Below the pieces are notes generated by a model that saw nothing but the letters and a program-made list of their open reading frames with translations, ran no database searches and was not told the origin of the DNA. The position numbers were made by a program, and so were the translations under genes. From contig JAPZRU010000018.1 of NCBI GenBank assembly GCA_027531255.1, positions 1 to 64,000 on the forward strand: a stretch of DNA of 64,000 nt, read 5' to 3'. Position 1 is the first letter of the stretch, and every line of letters begins with the position of its first letter. Shown here one piece after another: positions 1 through 8,097 of this stretch. The stretch comes from Steroidobacteraceae bacterium (GTDB lineage: Bacteria; Pseudomonadota; Gammaproteobacteria; Steroidobacterales; Steroidobacteraceae).

Positions 1-202
1 CCCCCGGGCCCGGCCCAGTGCTTCGCCCCGGGGGGTCCGGGCCACCCCGGCCCCCACCCCGACCGGAAGGGGGGCGGGCACGTTGTGGGCGGCCCCCCCC
101 CCCCCCCCCCGGGCGCCCCGCGCGCATCCATCGGGCGGCCGCGCCGCACCGCGGACCGCCTGCCCTGCGCGATAATCGCCGCGAGTCACACGGAGATCCC
201 CC
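1..202. other. GC-extreme window edge and upstream region of the DUF1838 gene
   Basis: No gene is supported here. The first 130 bases are almost pure G and C and include an uninterrupted run of 18 C at 93-110. A GATAAT hexamer at 171-176 is a plausible -10 element, and GGAGAT at 191-196 is a plausible ribosome-binding site for the ATG at 203. Confidence 0.5.
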
Positions 203-1135
203 ATGTCGAAGCAGAGAGCCTCCCTCGCGGCGCTGGCCGCGGCGTGCGTCGTGCTGCCGTTCGCGGCCGACGCGGCGCGCCCGAAGCCGCTGGACCTGGC
301 CACGCCCGAAGGCGTGATGGCGGCGAACCGCAAGATCCAGTGCTCCACGAAGGACAACCAGCCGGCGACGTACTACTGGCACGGCGACATGTATTCGCGC
401 GTGCCGGGCGAGCGGGACCGCCTGCTCTTCAAGGTGCACGGGATGAACATACGGCAGTGCGTCGCGCTGAACGACCCGGCGAGGGGCCCGGGCTTCAAGC
501 TCGTCTCGCGCGAGCTGCTCTTCTACATGGACCCGAAGACGGATCCCAGGACCGCGACGACCGCGAACGTCGTGCGGAAGTGGAAGAACCCGTGGACCGG
601 CGAGGAGCTCGACGTGCTGCACGTCGCGAACGACCCGGTGAACAGCACGTGGTGGATGAACGGCCGCGACGGCCGGACGCCGATGACGTGGAACGGCACG
701 ATCCAGGGCAACCACTGGTGGAGCACGTTCACGGTGCCGCTCTTCTACCGGGACCCGCTCGGCGGCGACTACCAGGAGTACGTCGGCGGCATGTATCACG
801 CGACCGAGATGTTCAACTTCCTCGGCGACGTGGACGACCTGGTCGATCCGCGCAGGCACAGCGCCGACGTGCGCATCGGCTGGGTGCGCATCTCGGGCTT
901 CCTGCCGTGGATGAAGATGGGCGACCGCGCGGGCTCGCTCTATTTCCACACCGCGGGCCGCAAGCTCGCGGGCGGCTACGACGAGTTGCCGGAGTGGATG
1001 CGGCAGGAGATCGCGACGAACTACCCGATCTACCGCGAGCCGCCGCCGGGCACGGACGAGCGGCCGAACGAGACCAGCTGGACGTACTTCAAGAAGATGG
1101 TGAAGCCGGCGCAGGGCGGCAAGGGCGGGCACTGA
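203..1135 (+). CDS. DUF1838 family protein, exported
   Basis: This 310-residue protein starts with a Sec-type signal peptide (hydrophobic stretch about residues 8-23, likely cleavage after an Ala-Asp-Ala). The mature part reads like the DUF1838 family: an opening LDLATPEG, then a WHGDMYSRVPGE block near residues 56-68 and many Trp and Tyr residues throughout. DUF1838 members are uncharacterised proteins, often near catabolic genes for aromatics or steroids. No catalytic residues can be named. The start is supported by GGAGAT seven bases upstream. It stands alone, followed by a strong GC hairpin. The family call is from recognition of the sequence pattern; the function is unknown. Confidence 0.75.
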   Translation: MSKQRASLAALAAACVVLPFAADAARPKPLDLATPEGVMAANRKIQCSTKDNQPATYYWHGDMYSRVPGERDRLLFKVHGMNIRQCVALNDPARGPGFKLVSRELLFYMDPKTDPRTATTANVVRKWKNPWTGEELDVLHVANDPVNSTWWMNGRDGRTPMTWNGTIQGNHWWSTFTVPLFYRDPLGGDYQEYVGGMYHATEMFNFLGDVDDLVDPRRHSADVRIGWVRISGFLPWMKMGDRAGSLYFHTAGRKLAGGYDELPEWMRQEIATNYPIYREPPPGTDERPNETSWTYFKKMVKPAQGGKGGH

Positions 1136-1145
1136 GAGCCTCCCA

Positions 1146-1173
1146 GCGGGCGTGGCGATCCCGCCACGCCCGC
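1146..1173 (+). terminator. GC-rich hairpin after the DUF1838 gene
   Basis: A perfect 12-bp stem (GCGGGCGTGGCG and its complement) with a 4-nt loop begins 11 bases after the stop codon. No run of T follows, so it may act as an mRNA 3' end or need another factor. Confidence 0.55.
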
Positions 1174-1298
1174 GTTCGCCGTTCGGTAGCGCGCACCATC
1201 ACCGGGCGGAGCCGCTGCATGGCACATGCGGGCGTGCACCACCGCGGCGCACGCACTTGCTGCACCGCACTCCGAATAGCTGCAAATAAACACGAAAA

Positions 1299-1327
1299 TT
1301 GCTTCCGGATTTTTCGCCGCGTAGGAT
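1299..1327 (+). promoter_or_regulatory. Putative sigma70 promoter of the RRM protein gene
   Basis: TTGCTT (1299-1304) and TAGGAT (1322-1327) are spaced by 17 bp in the only AT-richer patch of the 400-bp gap. The predicted start of transcription is near 1334, about 200 nt before the RRM start codon. Confidence 0.4.
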
Positions 1328-1333
1328 CGTTTG

Positions 1334-1541
1334 CGGTTGTACACGCGCGTCCAGCACGTTCGAGAAGAGCCGGCAGTTTTGCCGGACCGTCGTGACGATC
1401 AGCGCACGACCTAGGGCTCGGCACCGCAACCCGGCCCGTCGCACTTGCGCGTGCGGCACCGGACGGCGGTGCCGGGGGTAGAGGAACCGCGTGGCGCTCG
1501 AGGGTGCTCCCGGGGGCCCGCTTGCAAGTGAGACGCTCCAG
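1334..1541 (+). promoter_or_regulatory. Long untranslated leader of the RRM gene with a hairpin
   Basis: The stretch from 1136 to 1541 has no supported gene. Its second half would be a leader of about 200 nt if the promoter at 1299-1327 is used. It contains a perfect 8-bp hairpin (CGGCACCG, 5-nt loop, CGGTGCCG) at 1454-1474. An AGAGGA lies at about 1480-1485, ahead of an in-frame GTG at 1491. Long structured leaders are common on cold-inducible RNA-binding protein genes. That this one is cold-responsive is inference. Confidence 0.35.
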
Positions 1542-1940
1542 ATGACGACGATCTACGTTGGCAACCTGCCGTTCTCCGCCACGGAAGACGACGTCCGTGC
1601 GCTGTTCGAGAAGCACGGCAAGGTCGAGTCGGTGAAGCTGATCAACGACCGCGAGACCGGCCGGCCGCGCGGCTTCGGTTTCGTCGAGATGGCCTCTGGC
1701 GACGCCCAGACCGCGATCGCGCAGATGAACGGCTTCAACATGGGCGGTCGCCCGCTCCGCGTGAACGAGGCGCAGGAGCGCCCGCGCGGCCCCCGCCCGG
1801 GCGGCGGCTTCGGCGGCGGCGGTGGCGGATCGCGCGGTGGCTACGGTGGCGGTGGTGGTGGCGGTGGCGGCTACGGCGGTGGCGGTGGCGGTGGCGGTGG
1901 CGGCGGCTACGGCGGCGGCTACGGCAGTCGCCGCTACTGA
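1542..1940 (+). CDS. Glycine-rich RRM RNA-binding protein
   Basis: This 132-residue protein has one RNA recognition motif at residues 3-80. RNP2 reads IYVGNL (4-9) and RNP1 reads RGFGFVEM (43-50). A C-terminal tail of Gly-Gly-Tyr repeats (about 88-132) ends in SRRY. The architecture matches bacterial RRM/RBP proteins related to cyanobacterial and plant glycine-rich proteins, which bind single-stranded RNA and are often induced by cold. I chose the ATG at 1542 because the family usually begins M-(x)-IYVGNL. An in-frame GTG at 1491 with a good AGAGGA before it would add 17 residues and cannot be excluded. A classical terminator follows. Confidence 0.9.
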   Translation: MTTIYVGNLPFSATEDDVRALFEKHGKVESVKLINDRETGRPRGFGFVEMASGDAQTAIAQMNGFNMGGRPLRVNEAQERPRGPRPGGGFGGGGGGSRGGYGGGGGGGGGYGGGGGGGGGGGYGGGYGSRRY

Positions 1941-1979
1941 GGCCGTCCCACCCGGCTGCTGCGCCCAGCGCGCAACTTC

Positions 1980-2010
1980 GACCCCGCCCTCGAGGCGGGG
2001 TTCTTGTTTC
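1980..2010 (+). terminator. Rho-independent terminator of the RRM gene
   Basis: The stem CCCCGCC / GGCGGGG with loop CTCGA (1982-2000) is followed by TTCTTGTTT. It lies 40 bases after the RRM stop codon. Confidence 0.85.
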
Positions 2011-2079
2011 TGCGGGCCGCTGGTGGGCTCTCGGCCTCGCGAGTATCGTGCGCTCCGGTCGAGGCACCAGGAGGCCGTC

Positions 2080-2973
2080 ATGTCCAACCCCTTACGCCAC
2101 GCGCCGCTCGCCGCGGCGCTCGCGCTCGCGACCGCTCTTGCGGGCTGCACCACGACCGGCGGCACCGCCGGGCCAGAGGCAGCGGCGTCCGCCGCCCAGG
2201 CGGAGCGCGCCACCGCCGAGGCGATCGACCGCGCACTCGCCGGCGCGCACCGCTCGGAGGCGAACCGCGCGCGCGACCGCTACCGCAATCCGAAGGAGAC
2301 CCTGCAGTTCTTCGGCCTGCGCCAGGACATGACGGTGATGGAGGTGTGGCCCGGTGCGGGCGGCTGGTACACCGAGGTGCTGGCGCCGGTACTGCGCGAC
2401 CGCGGGCGGTACGTCGCGGCCGGCTGGGATCCGAAGTCCGAGATGAAGTTCATCCAGGACAGCAACCGCGCGTTCCAGACCAAGCTCGACTCGAACCCCG
2501 AGGTCTACGGCAAGGTGCAGGTCGCCGCGCTGCAGGCGCCGAACGCGCTCACGCCCGTGCCACCCGGCACGGTCGATCTCGTGCTGACCTTCCGCAACCT
2601 GCACAACTGGATGGCGCGCGAAGAGATGGCCCCGGCGATGCTGAAGGCGATCCACGACGCGCTCAAGCCGGGCGGCGTCCTCGGCGTGGTGGACCATCGC
2701 GCGGACCCGAAGGCGCCGGTGGATCCGCGCGCGAAGTCCGGCTACGTGAACGAACGGCACGCGATCGAACTGATCGAGGCCGCGGGCTTCGAGTTCGTCG
2801 GCTCCTCCGAGGTCAACGCCAACCCGAAGGACACCCGTGACCACGAACAGGGCGTGTGGACGCTGCCGCCGACGCTGCGGCTCGGCGACCGCGATCGGGC
2901 GCGCTATCTCGCGATCGGCGAGAGCGACCGGTTCACGCTGAAGTTCCGCAAGCCGGTGGCGGCGAAGAAGTAG
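2080..2973 (+). CDS. Methyltransferase-like lipoprotein (COG4798 type)
   Basis: This 297-residue protein has a lipoprotein signal peptide with lipobox LAGC (Cys about residue 23), so it is predicted to be membrane-anchored outside the cytoplasm. The rest follows a Rossmann methyltransferase plan: VMEVWPGAGGWYTEVLAP as the SAM-site loop near residues 87-104, VDLVLTFRNLHNWM as the motif II/III region, and a PGGVLGVVDHR strand near residue 200. This corresponds to the 'predicted methyltransferase' family. An exported methyltransferase fold is odd, because SAM is cytosolic; it may bind another ligand. Substrate unknown. The start is set by AGGAGG before 2080. Confidence 0.75.
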   Translation: MSNPLRHAPLAAALALATALAGCTTTGGTAGPEAAASAAQAERATAEAIDRALAGAHRSEANRARDRYRNPKETLQFFGLRQDMTVMEVWPGAGGWYTEVLAPVLRDRGRYVAAGWDPKSEMKFIQDSNRAFQTKLDSNPEVYGKVQVAALQAPNALTPVPPGTVDLVLTFRNLHNWMAREEMAPAMLKAIHDALKPGGVLGVVDHRADPKAPVDPRAKSGYVNERHAIELIEAAGFEFVGSSEVNANPKDTRDHEQGVWTLPPTLRLGDRDRARYLAIGESDRFTLKFRKPVAAKK

Positions 2974-2981
2974 CGTCCAGA

Positions 2982-3008
2982 GCGCCCGCGGCGGGACGCC
3001 GCGGGCGC
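2982..3008. terminator. Bidirectional hairpin between converging genes
   Basis: A perfect 11-bp inverted repeat (GCGCCCGCGGC, 5-nt loop GGGAC, then its complement) lies in the 54-bp gap between the converging methyltransferase-like and helicase genes. It has no T run on either strand. Confidence 0.55.
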
Positions 3009-3027
3009 AGCACGGCCGCACGGGCCG

Positions 3028-5172
3028 CTAGTCCCACATCCCGCGCAGTGCGGCGCCGACGTCGACGCGGGCCGCGGCCGGAGCAGGCGCCGCGTCCGCC
3101 TCGCGCAGCGTCTCGGGCCAGAACGCGGGCTCCAGCGTCGCCATCACCGCGTCCGTGAGAAAGCGGCTGCGCGCTCCGTAGACGTGCGCATCGCCGCCGC
3201 GCGACTGCTGGGTCACGTAGTAGCGCAGCGGCGCGACGAGGTGCAACTCGTCGCGCGCCCGCGTCATCGCGACGTACAGCAACCGCCGCTCCTCTTCGAG
3301 CAGCTCGGGCTTGCTGCCCGCGAACTCGGACGGAAAGTTGCCGTCCGCGACGTTCAGCAGGAATACCTGCCGCCACTCCTGGCCCTTCGCGGAGTGGATG
3401 GTCGACAGCACCAGGTAGTCCTCGTCGAGCAGCGGCGGCCCGCTGAGATCGCCGGTGGCCTGCGGCGGGTCGAGCGTCAGCTCCGTGAGGAACCGTTCGC
3501 GGCTCGGGTAACCGCCCGCGATCGCGGCGAGCTGGTCGAGGTCCGCCGCGCGCACCGCGGCCGCCTCGTAGTGCCGCTCGAGGTACGGCCGATACCAGTC
3601 CCGCACGAGCTCCACCTGCCCCGGCCAGCGCGCACCGGGGCCCGCGAGCCGTTCGAGCAGCCCGACCAGCTTCGGCCAGTCGTCCGCGCAGGCCGCGGGC
3701 GCGCGGAACGCGCCGAGCGTGGCGAGCGCGAATCCGGCGGCCTCCAGCGCGTCGAGGCACTTCTGCCCGTTCGCCGGGCCCAGGCCCGGCAGCAGCTGCA
3801 GCACGCGGAACGCGGCCACGCGGTTCTTCGGGTTCTCGGCCCAGCGCAGCACCGCGAGCAGGTCCTTGACGTGCGCGGCCTCCAGGAACCTGAGGCCGCC
3901 GTACTTCACGAAAGGGATGTTCCGGCGCGTCAGTTCCACCTCGAGGAAGTCGCTGTGATGGCTGGAGCGGAACAGCACCGCCTGCCGCCGCAGCGGCACG
4001 CCGGCCTCGCGGGCGGCGAGCACGCGCTCGCAGACGTACTCGGCCTGGCCGCGATCGTCCTCGACGGTGACGAGGCGCGGGCGGACGCCGGCGCCGCGCT
4101 CCGCGCGCAGCTCCTTCGCATGCCGCTGCGCGCTCTCGCGGATCACCGCGTTCGCGGCGTCGAGGATCGGCTGCGTCGAGCGGTAGTTGTGCTCGAGCGC
4201 GACGACCTGTGCCGGCGGTGCGAACTGCGCGGGGAACTCGAGGATGTTCGCGACCGTGGCGGCCCGGAACGAGTAGATCGACTGCGCGTCGTCGCCGACG
4301 ACCGTGAGCCCGGCACCGTCGGGACGCAGCCGCCGCAGGATCTCGGCCTGCAGGCGGTTGGTGTCCTGGTACTCGTCGACGAGCACGTGGTCGAACCCGG
4401 CGCTCACCTGCCGCGTCAGCGCAGCGTCGCCGAGCAGGCCGTGCCAGTAGAGCAGCAGGTCGTCGTAGTCGAGCAGCGCCTGCGCCTGCTTGCGCTCGAC
4501 GTAGCCGCGGAACAGCCTGGTCAGCTCCGCCTCGTGCTCGAGGCACCACGGCCAGCCCTCCTCCAGCGAGCGCTTCAGCGGCTGCAGCGTGTTCACGCGG
4601 TGCGAGTAGATCGCGAGGCAGGTGTCCTTGCGCGGGAAGCGGCGGTCGCGCACCGACAGGCCGAGGCCGTGGCGCACCACGTCGAGCAGGTCGGCCGAGT
4701 CGCCGCGGTCGAGCACCGTGAACGCGGGGTCGAGCCCGACCGCGGTGGCGTGCTGGCGCAGCAGTCGGTTCGCGATGGAGTGGAAGGTGCCCGCCCACGG
4801 GAGACGCACGGCGGCCGTGCGGCCGACGACGGATGCCGCCGCACCACCCGCCACCCCGCCGCCGCCCACGGATCCAGCGTCGGCCCTGCCGGGACCGCCC
4901 GCCGCACCCAGCGCCTGCGCGACGATACGCTCCGCGCGGCGCGTCATCTCCTCGGCGGCCCGCCGCGTGAAGGTCAGCAGCAGGATCCGCGCCGGGTCCA
5001 CGCCGTTCAGCACGAGGTGCGCGACGCGGTGCGCGAGCGTGTTCGTCTTGCCGGTGCCGGCGCCGGCGATCACGAGCAGCGGGCCCGCGACGAAGCGGGC
5101 GCCGTCGCGGCGGCCGTGACTGGCCGCGGCGCGCTGCGCGGCATTGAGGGTCTCGAGCGGATCGGCGGCCAT
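3028..5172 (-). CDS. UvrD/Rep-family ATP-dependent DNA helicase
   Basis: This 714-residue superfamily 1 helicase translocates 3'-5' on DNA using ATP. The Q-motif region LNAAQRAA comes first. Walker A is AGAGTGKT (36-43) and LLLTFTRRAAEEM is motif Ia. Motif II is DEYQDTN (266-272), and GDDAQSIYSFRAA is motif III. Motifs V/VI are in the second half (STIHSAKGQEW, VAMTRARDELH). A Gly/Ala-rich insert of about 35 residues (about 87-121) separates motif Ia from the WAGTFH motif; relatives usually go almost directly across. The 3' end converges on the methyltransferase-like gene. A GATAAT hexamer ends 5 nt before the ATG, predicting a leaderless message. Which UvrD/Rep/PcrA subfamily it belongs to is not settled. 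Confidence 0.92.
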   Translation of the reverse strand: MAADPLETLNAAQRAAASHGRRDGARFVAGPLLVIAGAGTGKTNTLAHRVAHLVLNGVDPARILLLTFTRRAAEEMTRRAERIVAQALGAAGGPGRADAGSVGGGGVAGGAAASVVGRTAAVRLPWAGTFHSIANRLLRQHATAVGLDPAFTVLDRGDSADLLDVVRHGLGLSVRDRRFPRKDTCLAIYSHRVNTLQPLKRSLEEGWPWCLEHEAELTRLFRGYVERKQAQALLDYDDLLLYWHGLLGDAALTRQVSAGFDHVLVDEYQDTNRLQAEILRRLRPDGAGLTVVGDDAQSIYSFRAATVANILEFPAQFAPPAQVVALEHNYRSTQPILDAANAVIRESAQRHAKELRAERGAGVRPRLVTVEDDRGQAEYVCERVLAAREAGVPLRRQAVLFRSSHHSDFLEVELTRRNIPFVKYGGLRFLEAAHVKDLLAVLRWAENPKNRVAAFRVLQLLPGLGPANGQKCLDALEAAGFALATLGAFRAPAACADDWPKLVGLLERLAGPGARWPGQVELVRDWYRPYLERHYEAAAVRAADLDQLAAIAGGYPSRERFLTELTLDPPQATGDLSGPPLLDEDYLVLSTIHSAKGQEWRQVFLLNVADGNFPSEFAGSKPELLEEERRLLYVAMTRARDELHLVAPLRYYVTQQSRGGDAHVYGARSRFLTDAVMATLEPAFWPETLREADAAPAPAAARVDVGAALRGMWD

Positions 5173-5177
5173 GCGCC

Positions 5178-5207
5178 ATTATCGGGCGCGACCTGTGTTT
5201 TTATCCA
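5178..5207 (-). promoter_or_regulatory. Leaderless promoter of the helicase gene
   Basis: On the minus strand, TGGATA (5207-5202) and GATAAT (5183-5178) are 18 bp apart. Only five bases separate the -10 from the ATG, so the start of transcription should coincide with the start codon. Confidence 0.5.
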
Positions 5208-5326
5208 GACGCGGCGCAGCGCCGGTCGGCGATCGTCGCGCCCGTCCGCCTCGTCGCGGCAGGCCGGTCGCGCGCTAAGATTCGCCACCCCGCGCGGACC
5301 CCTGGCCGCGCTCTCGAGGCAGCTTC

Positions 5327-5743
5327 ATGGACGGACTCGGCGTGACCGGATTCCTGCTGCGGTGGCTCGCCGCGATCCTGCTGGTCGGCGCGACCTACAA
5401 CCCGACCGGCACGTCGTTCGTCCACTGGATCGCGGGCACCTTCCCGAAGGTCGAGCCGCCGCAGGCGGTCGCCGGAATCGTGCTGCTGGCCGGCTGGGTG
5501 TTCTTCGTCCGCTCGACGTGGGCCGCACTCGGTGCGGTCGGCGTGCTGCTCGGCATTGCGTTCTTCGCCGCGGTCACGTGGCTGTTCGTGTCGTGGGGCT
5601 GGCTCAGCCTCGCCGACACGGGCATCGTCACGTGGGCGACGCTCGGCATGCTGTCGTTCCTGCTGGCGATCGGGCTGTCCTGGTCGCACGTTCGCCGCCG
5701 AGTGACCGGCCAGTCCCCCGTCGACGAGCTCGGCCCCGGCTGA
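5327..5743 (+). CDS. DUF6524 family integral membrane protein
   Basis: This 138-residue protein has four hydrophobic segments (about 8-24, 42-60, 64-86 and 96-117). The opening GFLLRWLAAILLVGATYNPTG, followed by S-x-x-HWI, resembles the DUF6524 family of small inner-membrane proteins. Its function is unknown. It lies 22 bases upstream of the AhpD-like gene on the same strand and may be co-transcribed with it. Confidence 0.7.
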   Translation: MDGLGVTGFLLRWLAAILLVGATYNPTGTSFVHWIAGTFPKVEPPQAVAGIVLLAGWVFFVRSTWAALGAVGVLLGIAFFAAVTWLFVSWGWLSLADTGIVTWATLGMLSFLLAIGLSWSHVRRRVTGQSPVDELGPG

Positions 5744-5765
5744 GCGCCTGCCAGGAGAGTCCGCG

Positions 5766-6344
5766 ATGCCCCAGCCGAAGCACCTGACCGCACTGAAGAT
5801 CAAGCCGCCGCCGCGCGTGAAGCTCGCGCCGGACATGCAGAAGTACTTCGCGGTCTGCGACGAGAAGATCGGCTTCCTGCCGAACGTGCTCGCCGCCTAC
5901 AGCTTCGACGACGCGAAGCTGCGCGCGTTCGTCGGCATGTACAACGACCTGATGCTCGCGGACTCCGGGCTCACGAAGCTCGAGCGCGAGATGGTGGCGG
6001 TGGTCGTGTCCAGCGCGAACCGCTGCTACTACTGCCTCGTCGCGCACGGCGCGGCCGTGCGCGAGATGTCGGGCGACCCGGAGCTCGGCGAACTGCTGGT
6101 GACTAACTGGCGCGTGGCGCAGCTGCCGCGGCGGCAGCGCGCGATGCTCGAGTTCGCGCACAAGCTGACGGTGACGCCTGCCGAGGTCGGCGACGAGGAC
6201 CGGGCGCGCCTGCGGAAGGCCGGCTTCAAGGATCGCGAGATCTGGGACCTTGCGAGCGTCGTGGGCTTCTTCAACTTCTCGAACCGGCTGGCGACCGCGG
6301 TCGACATGATGCCGAACCGGGAGTACCACTCCCAGGCGCGGTGA
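5766..6344 (+). CDS. AhpD-like peroxidase-related protein
   Basis: This 192-residue protein belongs to the carboxymuconolactone decarboxylase/AhpD fold. A redox CxxC reads CYYC in the block SANRCYYCLVAHGAAVR near residues 79-95, with the His that normally follows the second Cys. The N-terminal part (FLPNVLAAY) and the helical C-terminus (FFNFSNRLATAVDMMPNREY) match the 'uncharacterised peroxidase-related enzyme' subfamily. These are thiol-based peroxidase or reductase partners; the substrate here is unknown. The ATG is preceded by CAGGAG. A dispersed palindromic element lies downstream. Confidence 0.85.
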   Translation: MPQPKHLTALKIKPPPRVKLAPDMQKYFAVCDEKIGFLPNVLAAYSFDDAKLRAFVGMYNDLMLADSGLTKLEREMVAVVVSSANRCYYCLVAHGAAVREMSGDPELGELLVTNWRVAQLPRRQRAMLEFAHKLTVTPAEVGDEDRARLRKAGFKDREIWDLASVVGFFNFSNRLATAVDMMPNREYHSQAR

Positions 6345-6458
6345 ATTCATCGCGCGCGGCGCCGGTAGACGTCCCGCAAGTACTCGGCCCCGTCCACGTG
6401 CGCCTCGACGCTCGCGAAGATGCGGCAGCCGTCGGGCTTGCGGCGCCGCGCCTCGGCA

Positions 6459-6513
6459 GGGGTCAGTCCCCTTTCCCGGCTCCGCGGAAACGGGGACCGG
6501 CCCCCTTCCCGAG
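6459..6513. repeat. Dispersed GGGG-N-CCCC palindromic element, copy 1
   Basis: GGGGTCAGTCCCCTTTCC is followed after a short spacer by GGAAACGGGGACCGGCCCCC. The two parts can pair into a larger hairpin. The element encodes the last residues and stop of the neighbouring aldo/keto reductase. The 110 bases on its other side, up to the AhpD-like gene, contain nothing I recognise. Confidence 0.6.
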
Positions 6514-7524
6514 ACGGTCGGCCACCTCGCCGTGGATGAACTGCCGCATCCCCGGCGAGTTCAGCATGCCCGACGGATAGCCGAGCTCGGGTGCCGAGAT
6601 GTGCTCGAGCTCGGCCAGCGACTCGGGGTCCAGCTCCCACGCCAGGCAACCGAGCAACTCTTCGAGCTGCGCGCGAGACCGCGCACCGACGATCGGGATC
6701 ACGGGCCACGGCCGCTGCCGCAGGAAGTTCAGCGCGACCTGCGCCGGCGGGCGACCGAGCCGCTCGGCGACGGCGAGCGTCCCGCGCACGATCGCCTCGA
6801 CGCGCGGCGACTTGTACATGCCGCTCCAGCCGGTCGTGGTGATGCGACCCGCCTCGCCGCGCGTGTACTTGCCGGTGAGCAGCCCGCCGGCGAGCGGACT
6901 CCATGCGGTCAGGCCGAGGCCGAGCGCGCGTGCCATCGGCACGATCTCCCGCTCGACCGTGCGCTCGACCAGGCTGTAGTGCACCTGCAGCCCCGCGAAC
7001 GGGGTCAGGCCCCGCAGCTCGGCCAGCGTGTGCGCGCGCGAGGTCCACCACGCCGGCACGTTCGACACGCCGGTGTACAGCACCTTCCCCGCGCGCACCG
7101 CGTCGTCGAGCGCCCGCAGCACCTCGTCGGGCGTGGTGTGGCCGTCCCAGGCGTGCACCCAGTAGACGTCGAGGTAGTCGGTGCCGAGCCGCCGCAGGCT
7201 CGCATCCAGCGACTGCACGAGCGCCTTGCGCCCGTTGCCGCCCGCGTTCGGATCGGTACCGTCCGTGGTCAGCGAATACTTGCTCGCGAGCACCAGCCGC
7301 TCGCGGTGGCCGCGCACGAACTCGCCGAGCCAGCGCTCGCTCGTGCCACCCGTGTACATGTTCGCGGTGTCGAGGAAGTTGCCGCCCGCGGCGACGTAGC
7401 CCTCGTAGACGCGCAGGCTCTCGGCGCGGTCCGCGCCGAAGCCGGTTTCCTCGCCGAAGGTCATCGTGCCGAGGCACAGCTCGGCCACTCGCAGCCCGGT
7501 GCGCCCGAGCGTCAGGTATCGCAT
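6463..7524 (-). CDS. Aldo/keto reductase
   Basis: This 353-residue NAD(P)H-dependent reductase has a TIM-barrel fold. The catalytic tetrad is visible as Asp52 and Tyr57 (in LDTANMY), Lys82 (LASKYS) and His124 (WVHAWD). The cofactor region VIPIVGARSRAQLEELL lies near residue 280. The carbonyl substrate cannot be told from sequence. The last dozen residues (GAGPRFRGAGKGD) are encoded by the palindromic element and are probably an acquired tail; family members usually end near PGMRQFIHGEVADRL. The start follows a GGAACG site and overlaps the end of the upstream P-loop gene by 13 nt, so the two are likely co-transcribed. Confidence 0.93.
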   Translation of the reverse strand: MRYLTLGRTGLRVAELCLGTMTFGEETGFGADRAESLRVYEGYVAAGGNFLDTANMYTGGTSERWLGEFVRGHRERLVLASKYSLTTDGTDPNAGGNGRKALVQSLDASLRRLGTDYLDVYWVHAWDGHTTPDEVLRALDDAVRAGKVLYTGVSNVPAWWTSRAHTLAELRGLTPFAGLQVHYSLVERTVEREIVPMARALGLGLTAWSPLAGGLLTGKYTRGEAGRITTTGWSGMYKSPRVEAIVRGTLAVAERLGRPPAQVALNFLRQRPWPVIPIVGARSRAQLEELLGCLAWELDPESLAELEHISAPELGYPSGMLNSPGMRQFIHGEVADRLGKGAGPRFRGAGKGD

Positions 7525-8090
7525 CGTTCCTTTCTCCCCTCGCCGGCCGCCCAGGCTTCGAACAGCACGTCAAAGGCGGCCGTGTCGAAACCCGTGGTCG
7601 TGTCCACGTCGATCGCTGCGCCGAGCCCGAGCGCCGGCGGCGGGGCCCGGAGTTCCGCGAGCACCTCGGGGGCGACGCCCTCGCGCAGCACCTCGGCGTC
7701 GACGTGACCGGGATGACGTGCGGGCGCGCGCGCGACGAAGCGCTCGTGCAGCACGGCCGGCACCGCGCTCACCCGCACCTCGAGCCACTCGACGGCCGTG
7801 ACGTGCGCCAGCGCGCGCAGGCGCGCCGCATGCTCCGCGCGGAAGTTGCCCTCGAGCACGCACGAGGCGCCCGCCGCGAGCCAACGCCGCGCCTCGGCCT
7901 CGAGCAGCCGCCACGCGAGCGCACTGACGCGGCGCGACCATGCCCGGTCGCTCCAGCCGAGCGCGTCGAACGCGAGCTCCTTGTAGTGGTCCTTCGCGAG
8001 CAGCGGCCAGCCCCGCGCCCGCGCGAGCCGCGCGGCCACGGTGGACTTCCCCGCGCAGGGCGGGCCGAGCACGACGACGCAGCGGGCCAC
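7512..8090 (-). CDS. P-loop kinase-like NTPase (AAA_33/zeta-toxin-like fold)
   Basis: This protein of about 192 residues has an N-terminal beta strand and Walker A GPPCAGKST (9-17). A KDHYKELAFDAL segment and SCVLEGNFRAEHAARLRAL near residue 90 are typical of small-molecule or nucleoside kinases of the AAA_33 group. The phosphate acceptor is unknown. I prefer the GTG at 8090: a TAGACT -10 hexamer lies 7 nt upstream, giving a leaderless message, and this leaves room for the divergent NUDIX gene. An ATG at 8156 would add 22 residues but would overlap the start of the NUDIX gene. It overlaps the aldo/keto reductase start. Confidence 0.72.
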   Translation of the reverse strand: MARCVVVLGPPCAGKSTVAARLARARGWPLLAKDHYKELAFDALGWSDRAWSRRVSALAWRLLEAEARRWLAAGASCVLEGNFRAEHAARLRALAHVTAVEWLEVRVSAVPAVLHERFVARAPARHPGHVDAEVLREGVAPEVLAELRAPPPALGLGAAIDVDTTTGFDTAAFDVLFEAWAAGEGRKERCDT

Positions 8091-8097
8091 ACGCGCG

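Noticed and set aside
1806-1935. Tandem GGY-coding repeats as a possible minisatellite or CRISPR-like array
   Set aside because: The repeats are in frame and encode the expected glycine-rich tail of the RRM protein.
3184-5787. Long antisense frame across the helicase gene
   Set aside because: The product has an unprotein-like composition (Arg/Gln/Val/His) and no start signal, while the minus-strand helicase is complete.
6346-6458. A reading frame on the minus strand ending RRKPDGCRIFASVEAHVDGAEYL...
   Set aside because: It has no start codon or ribosome-binding site of its own. I could not tie it to any family, so it is left as part of the gap.
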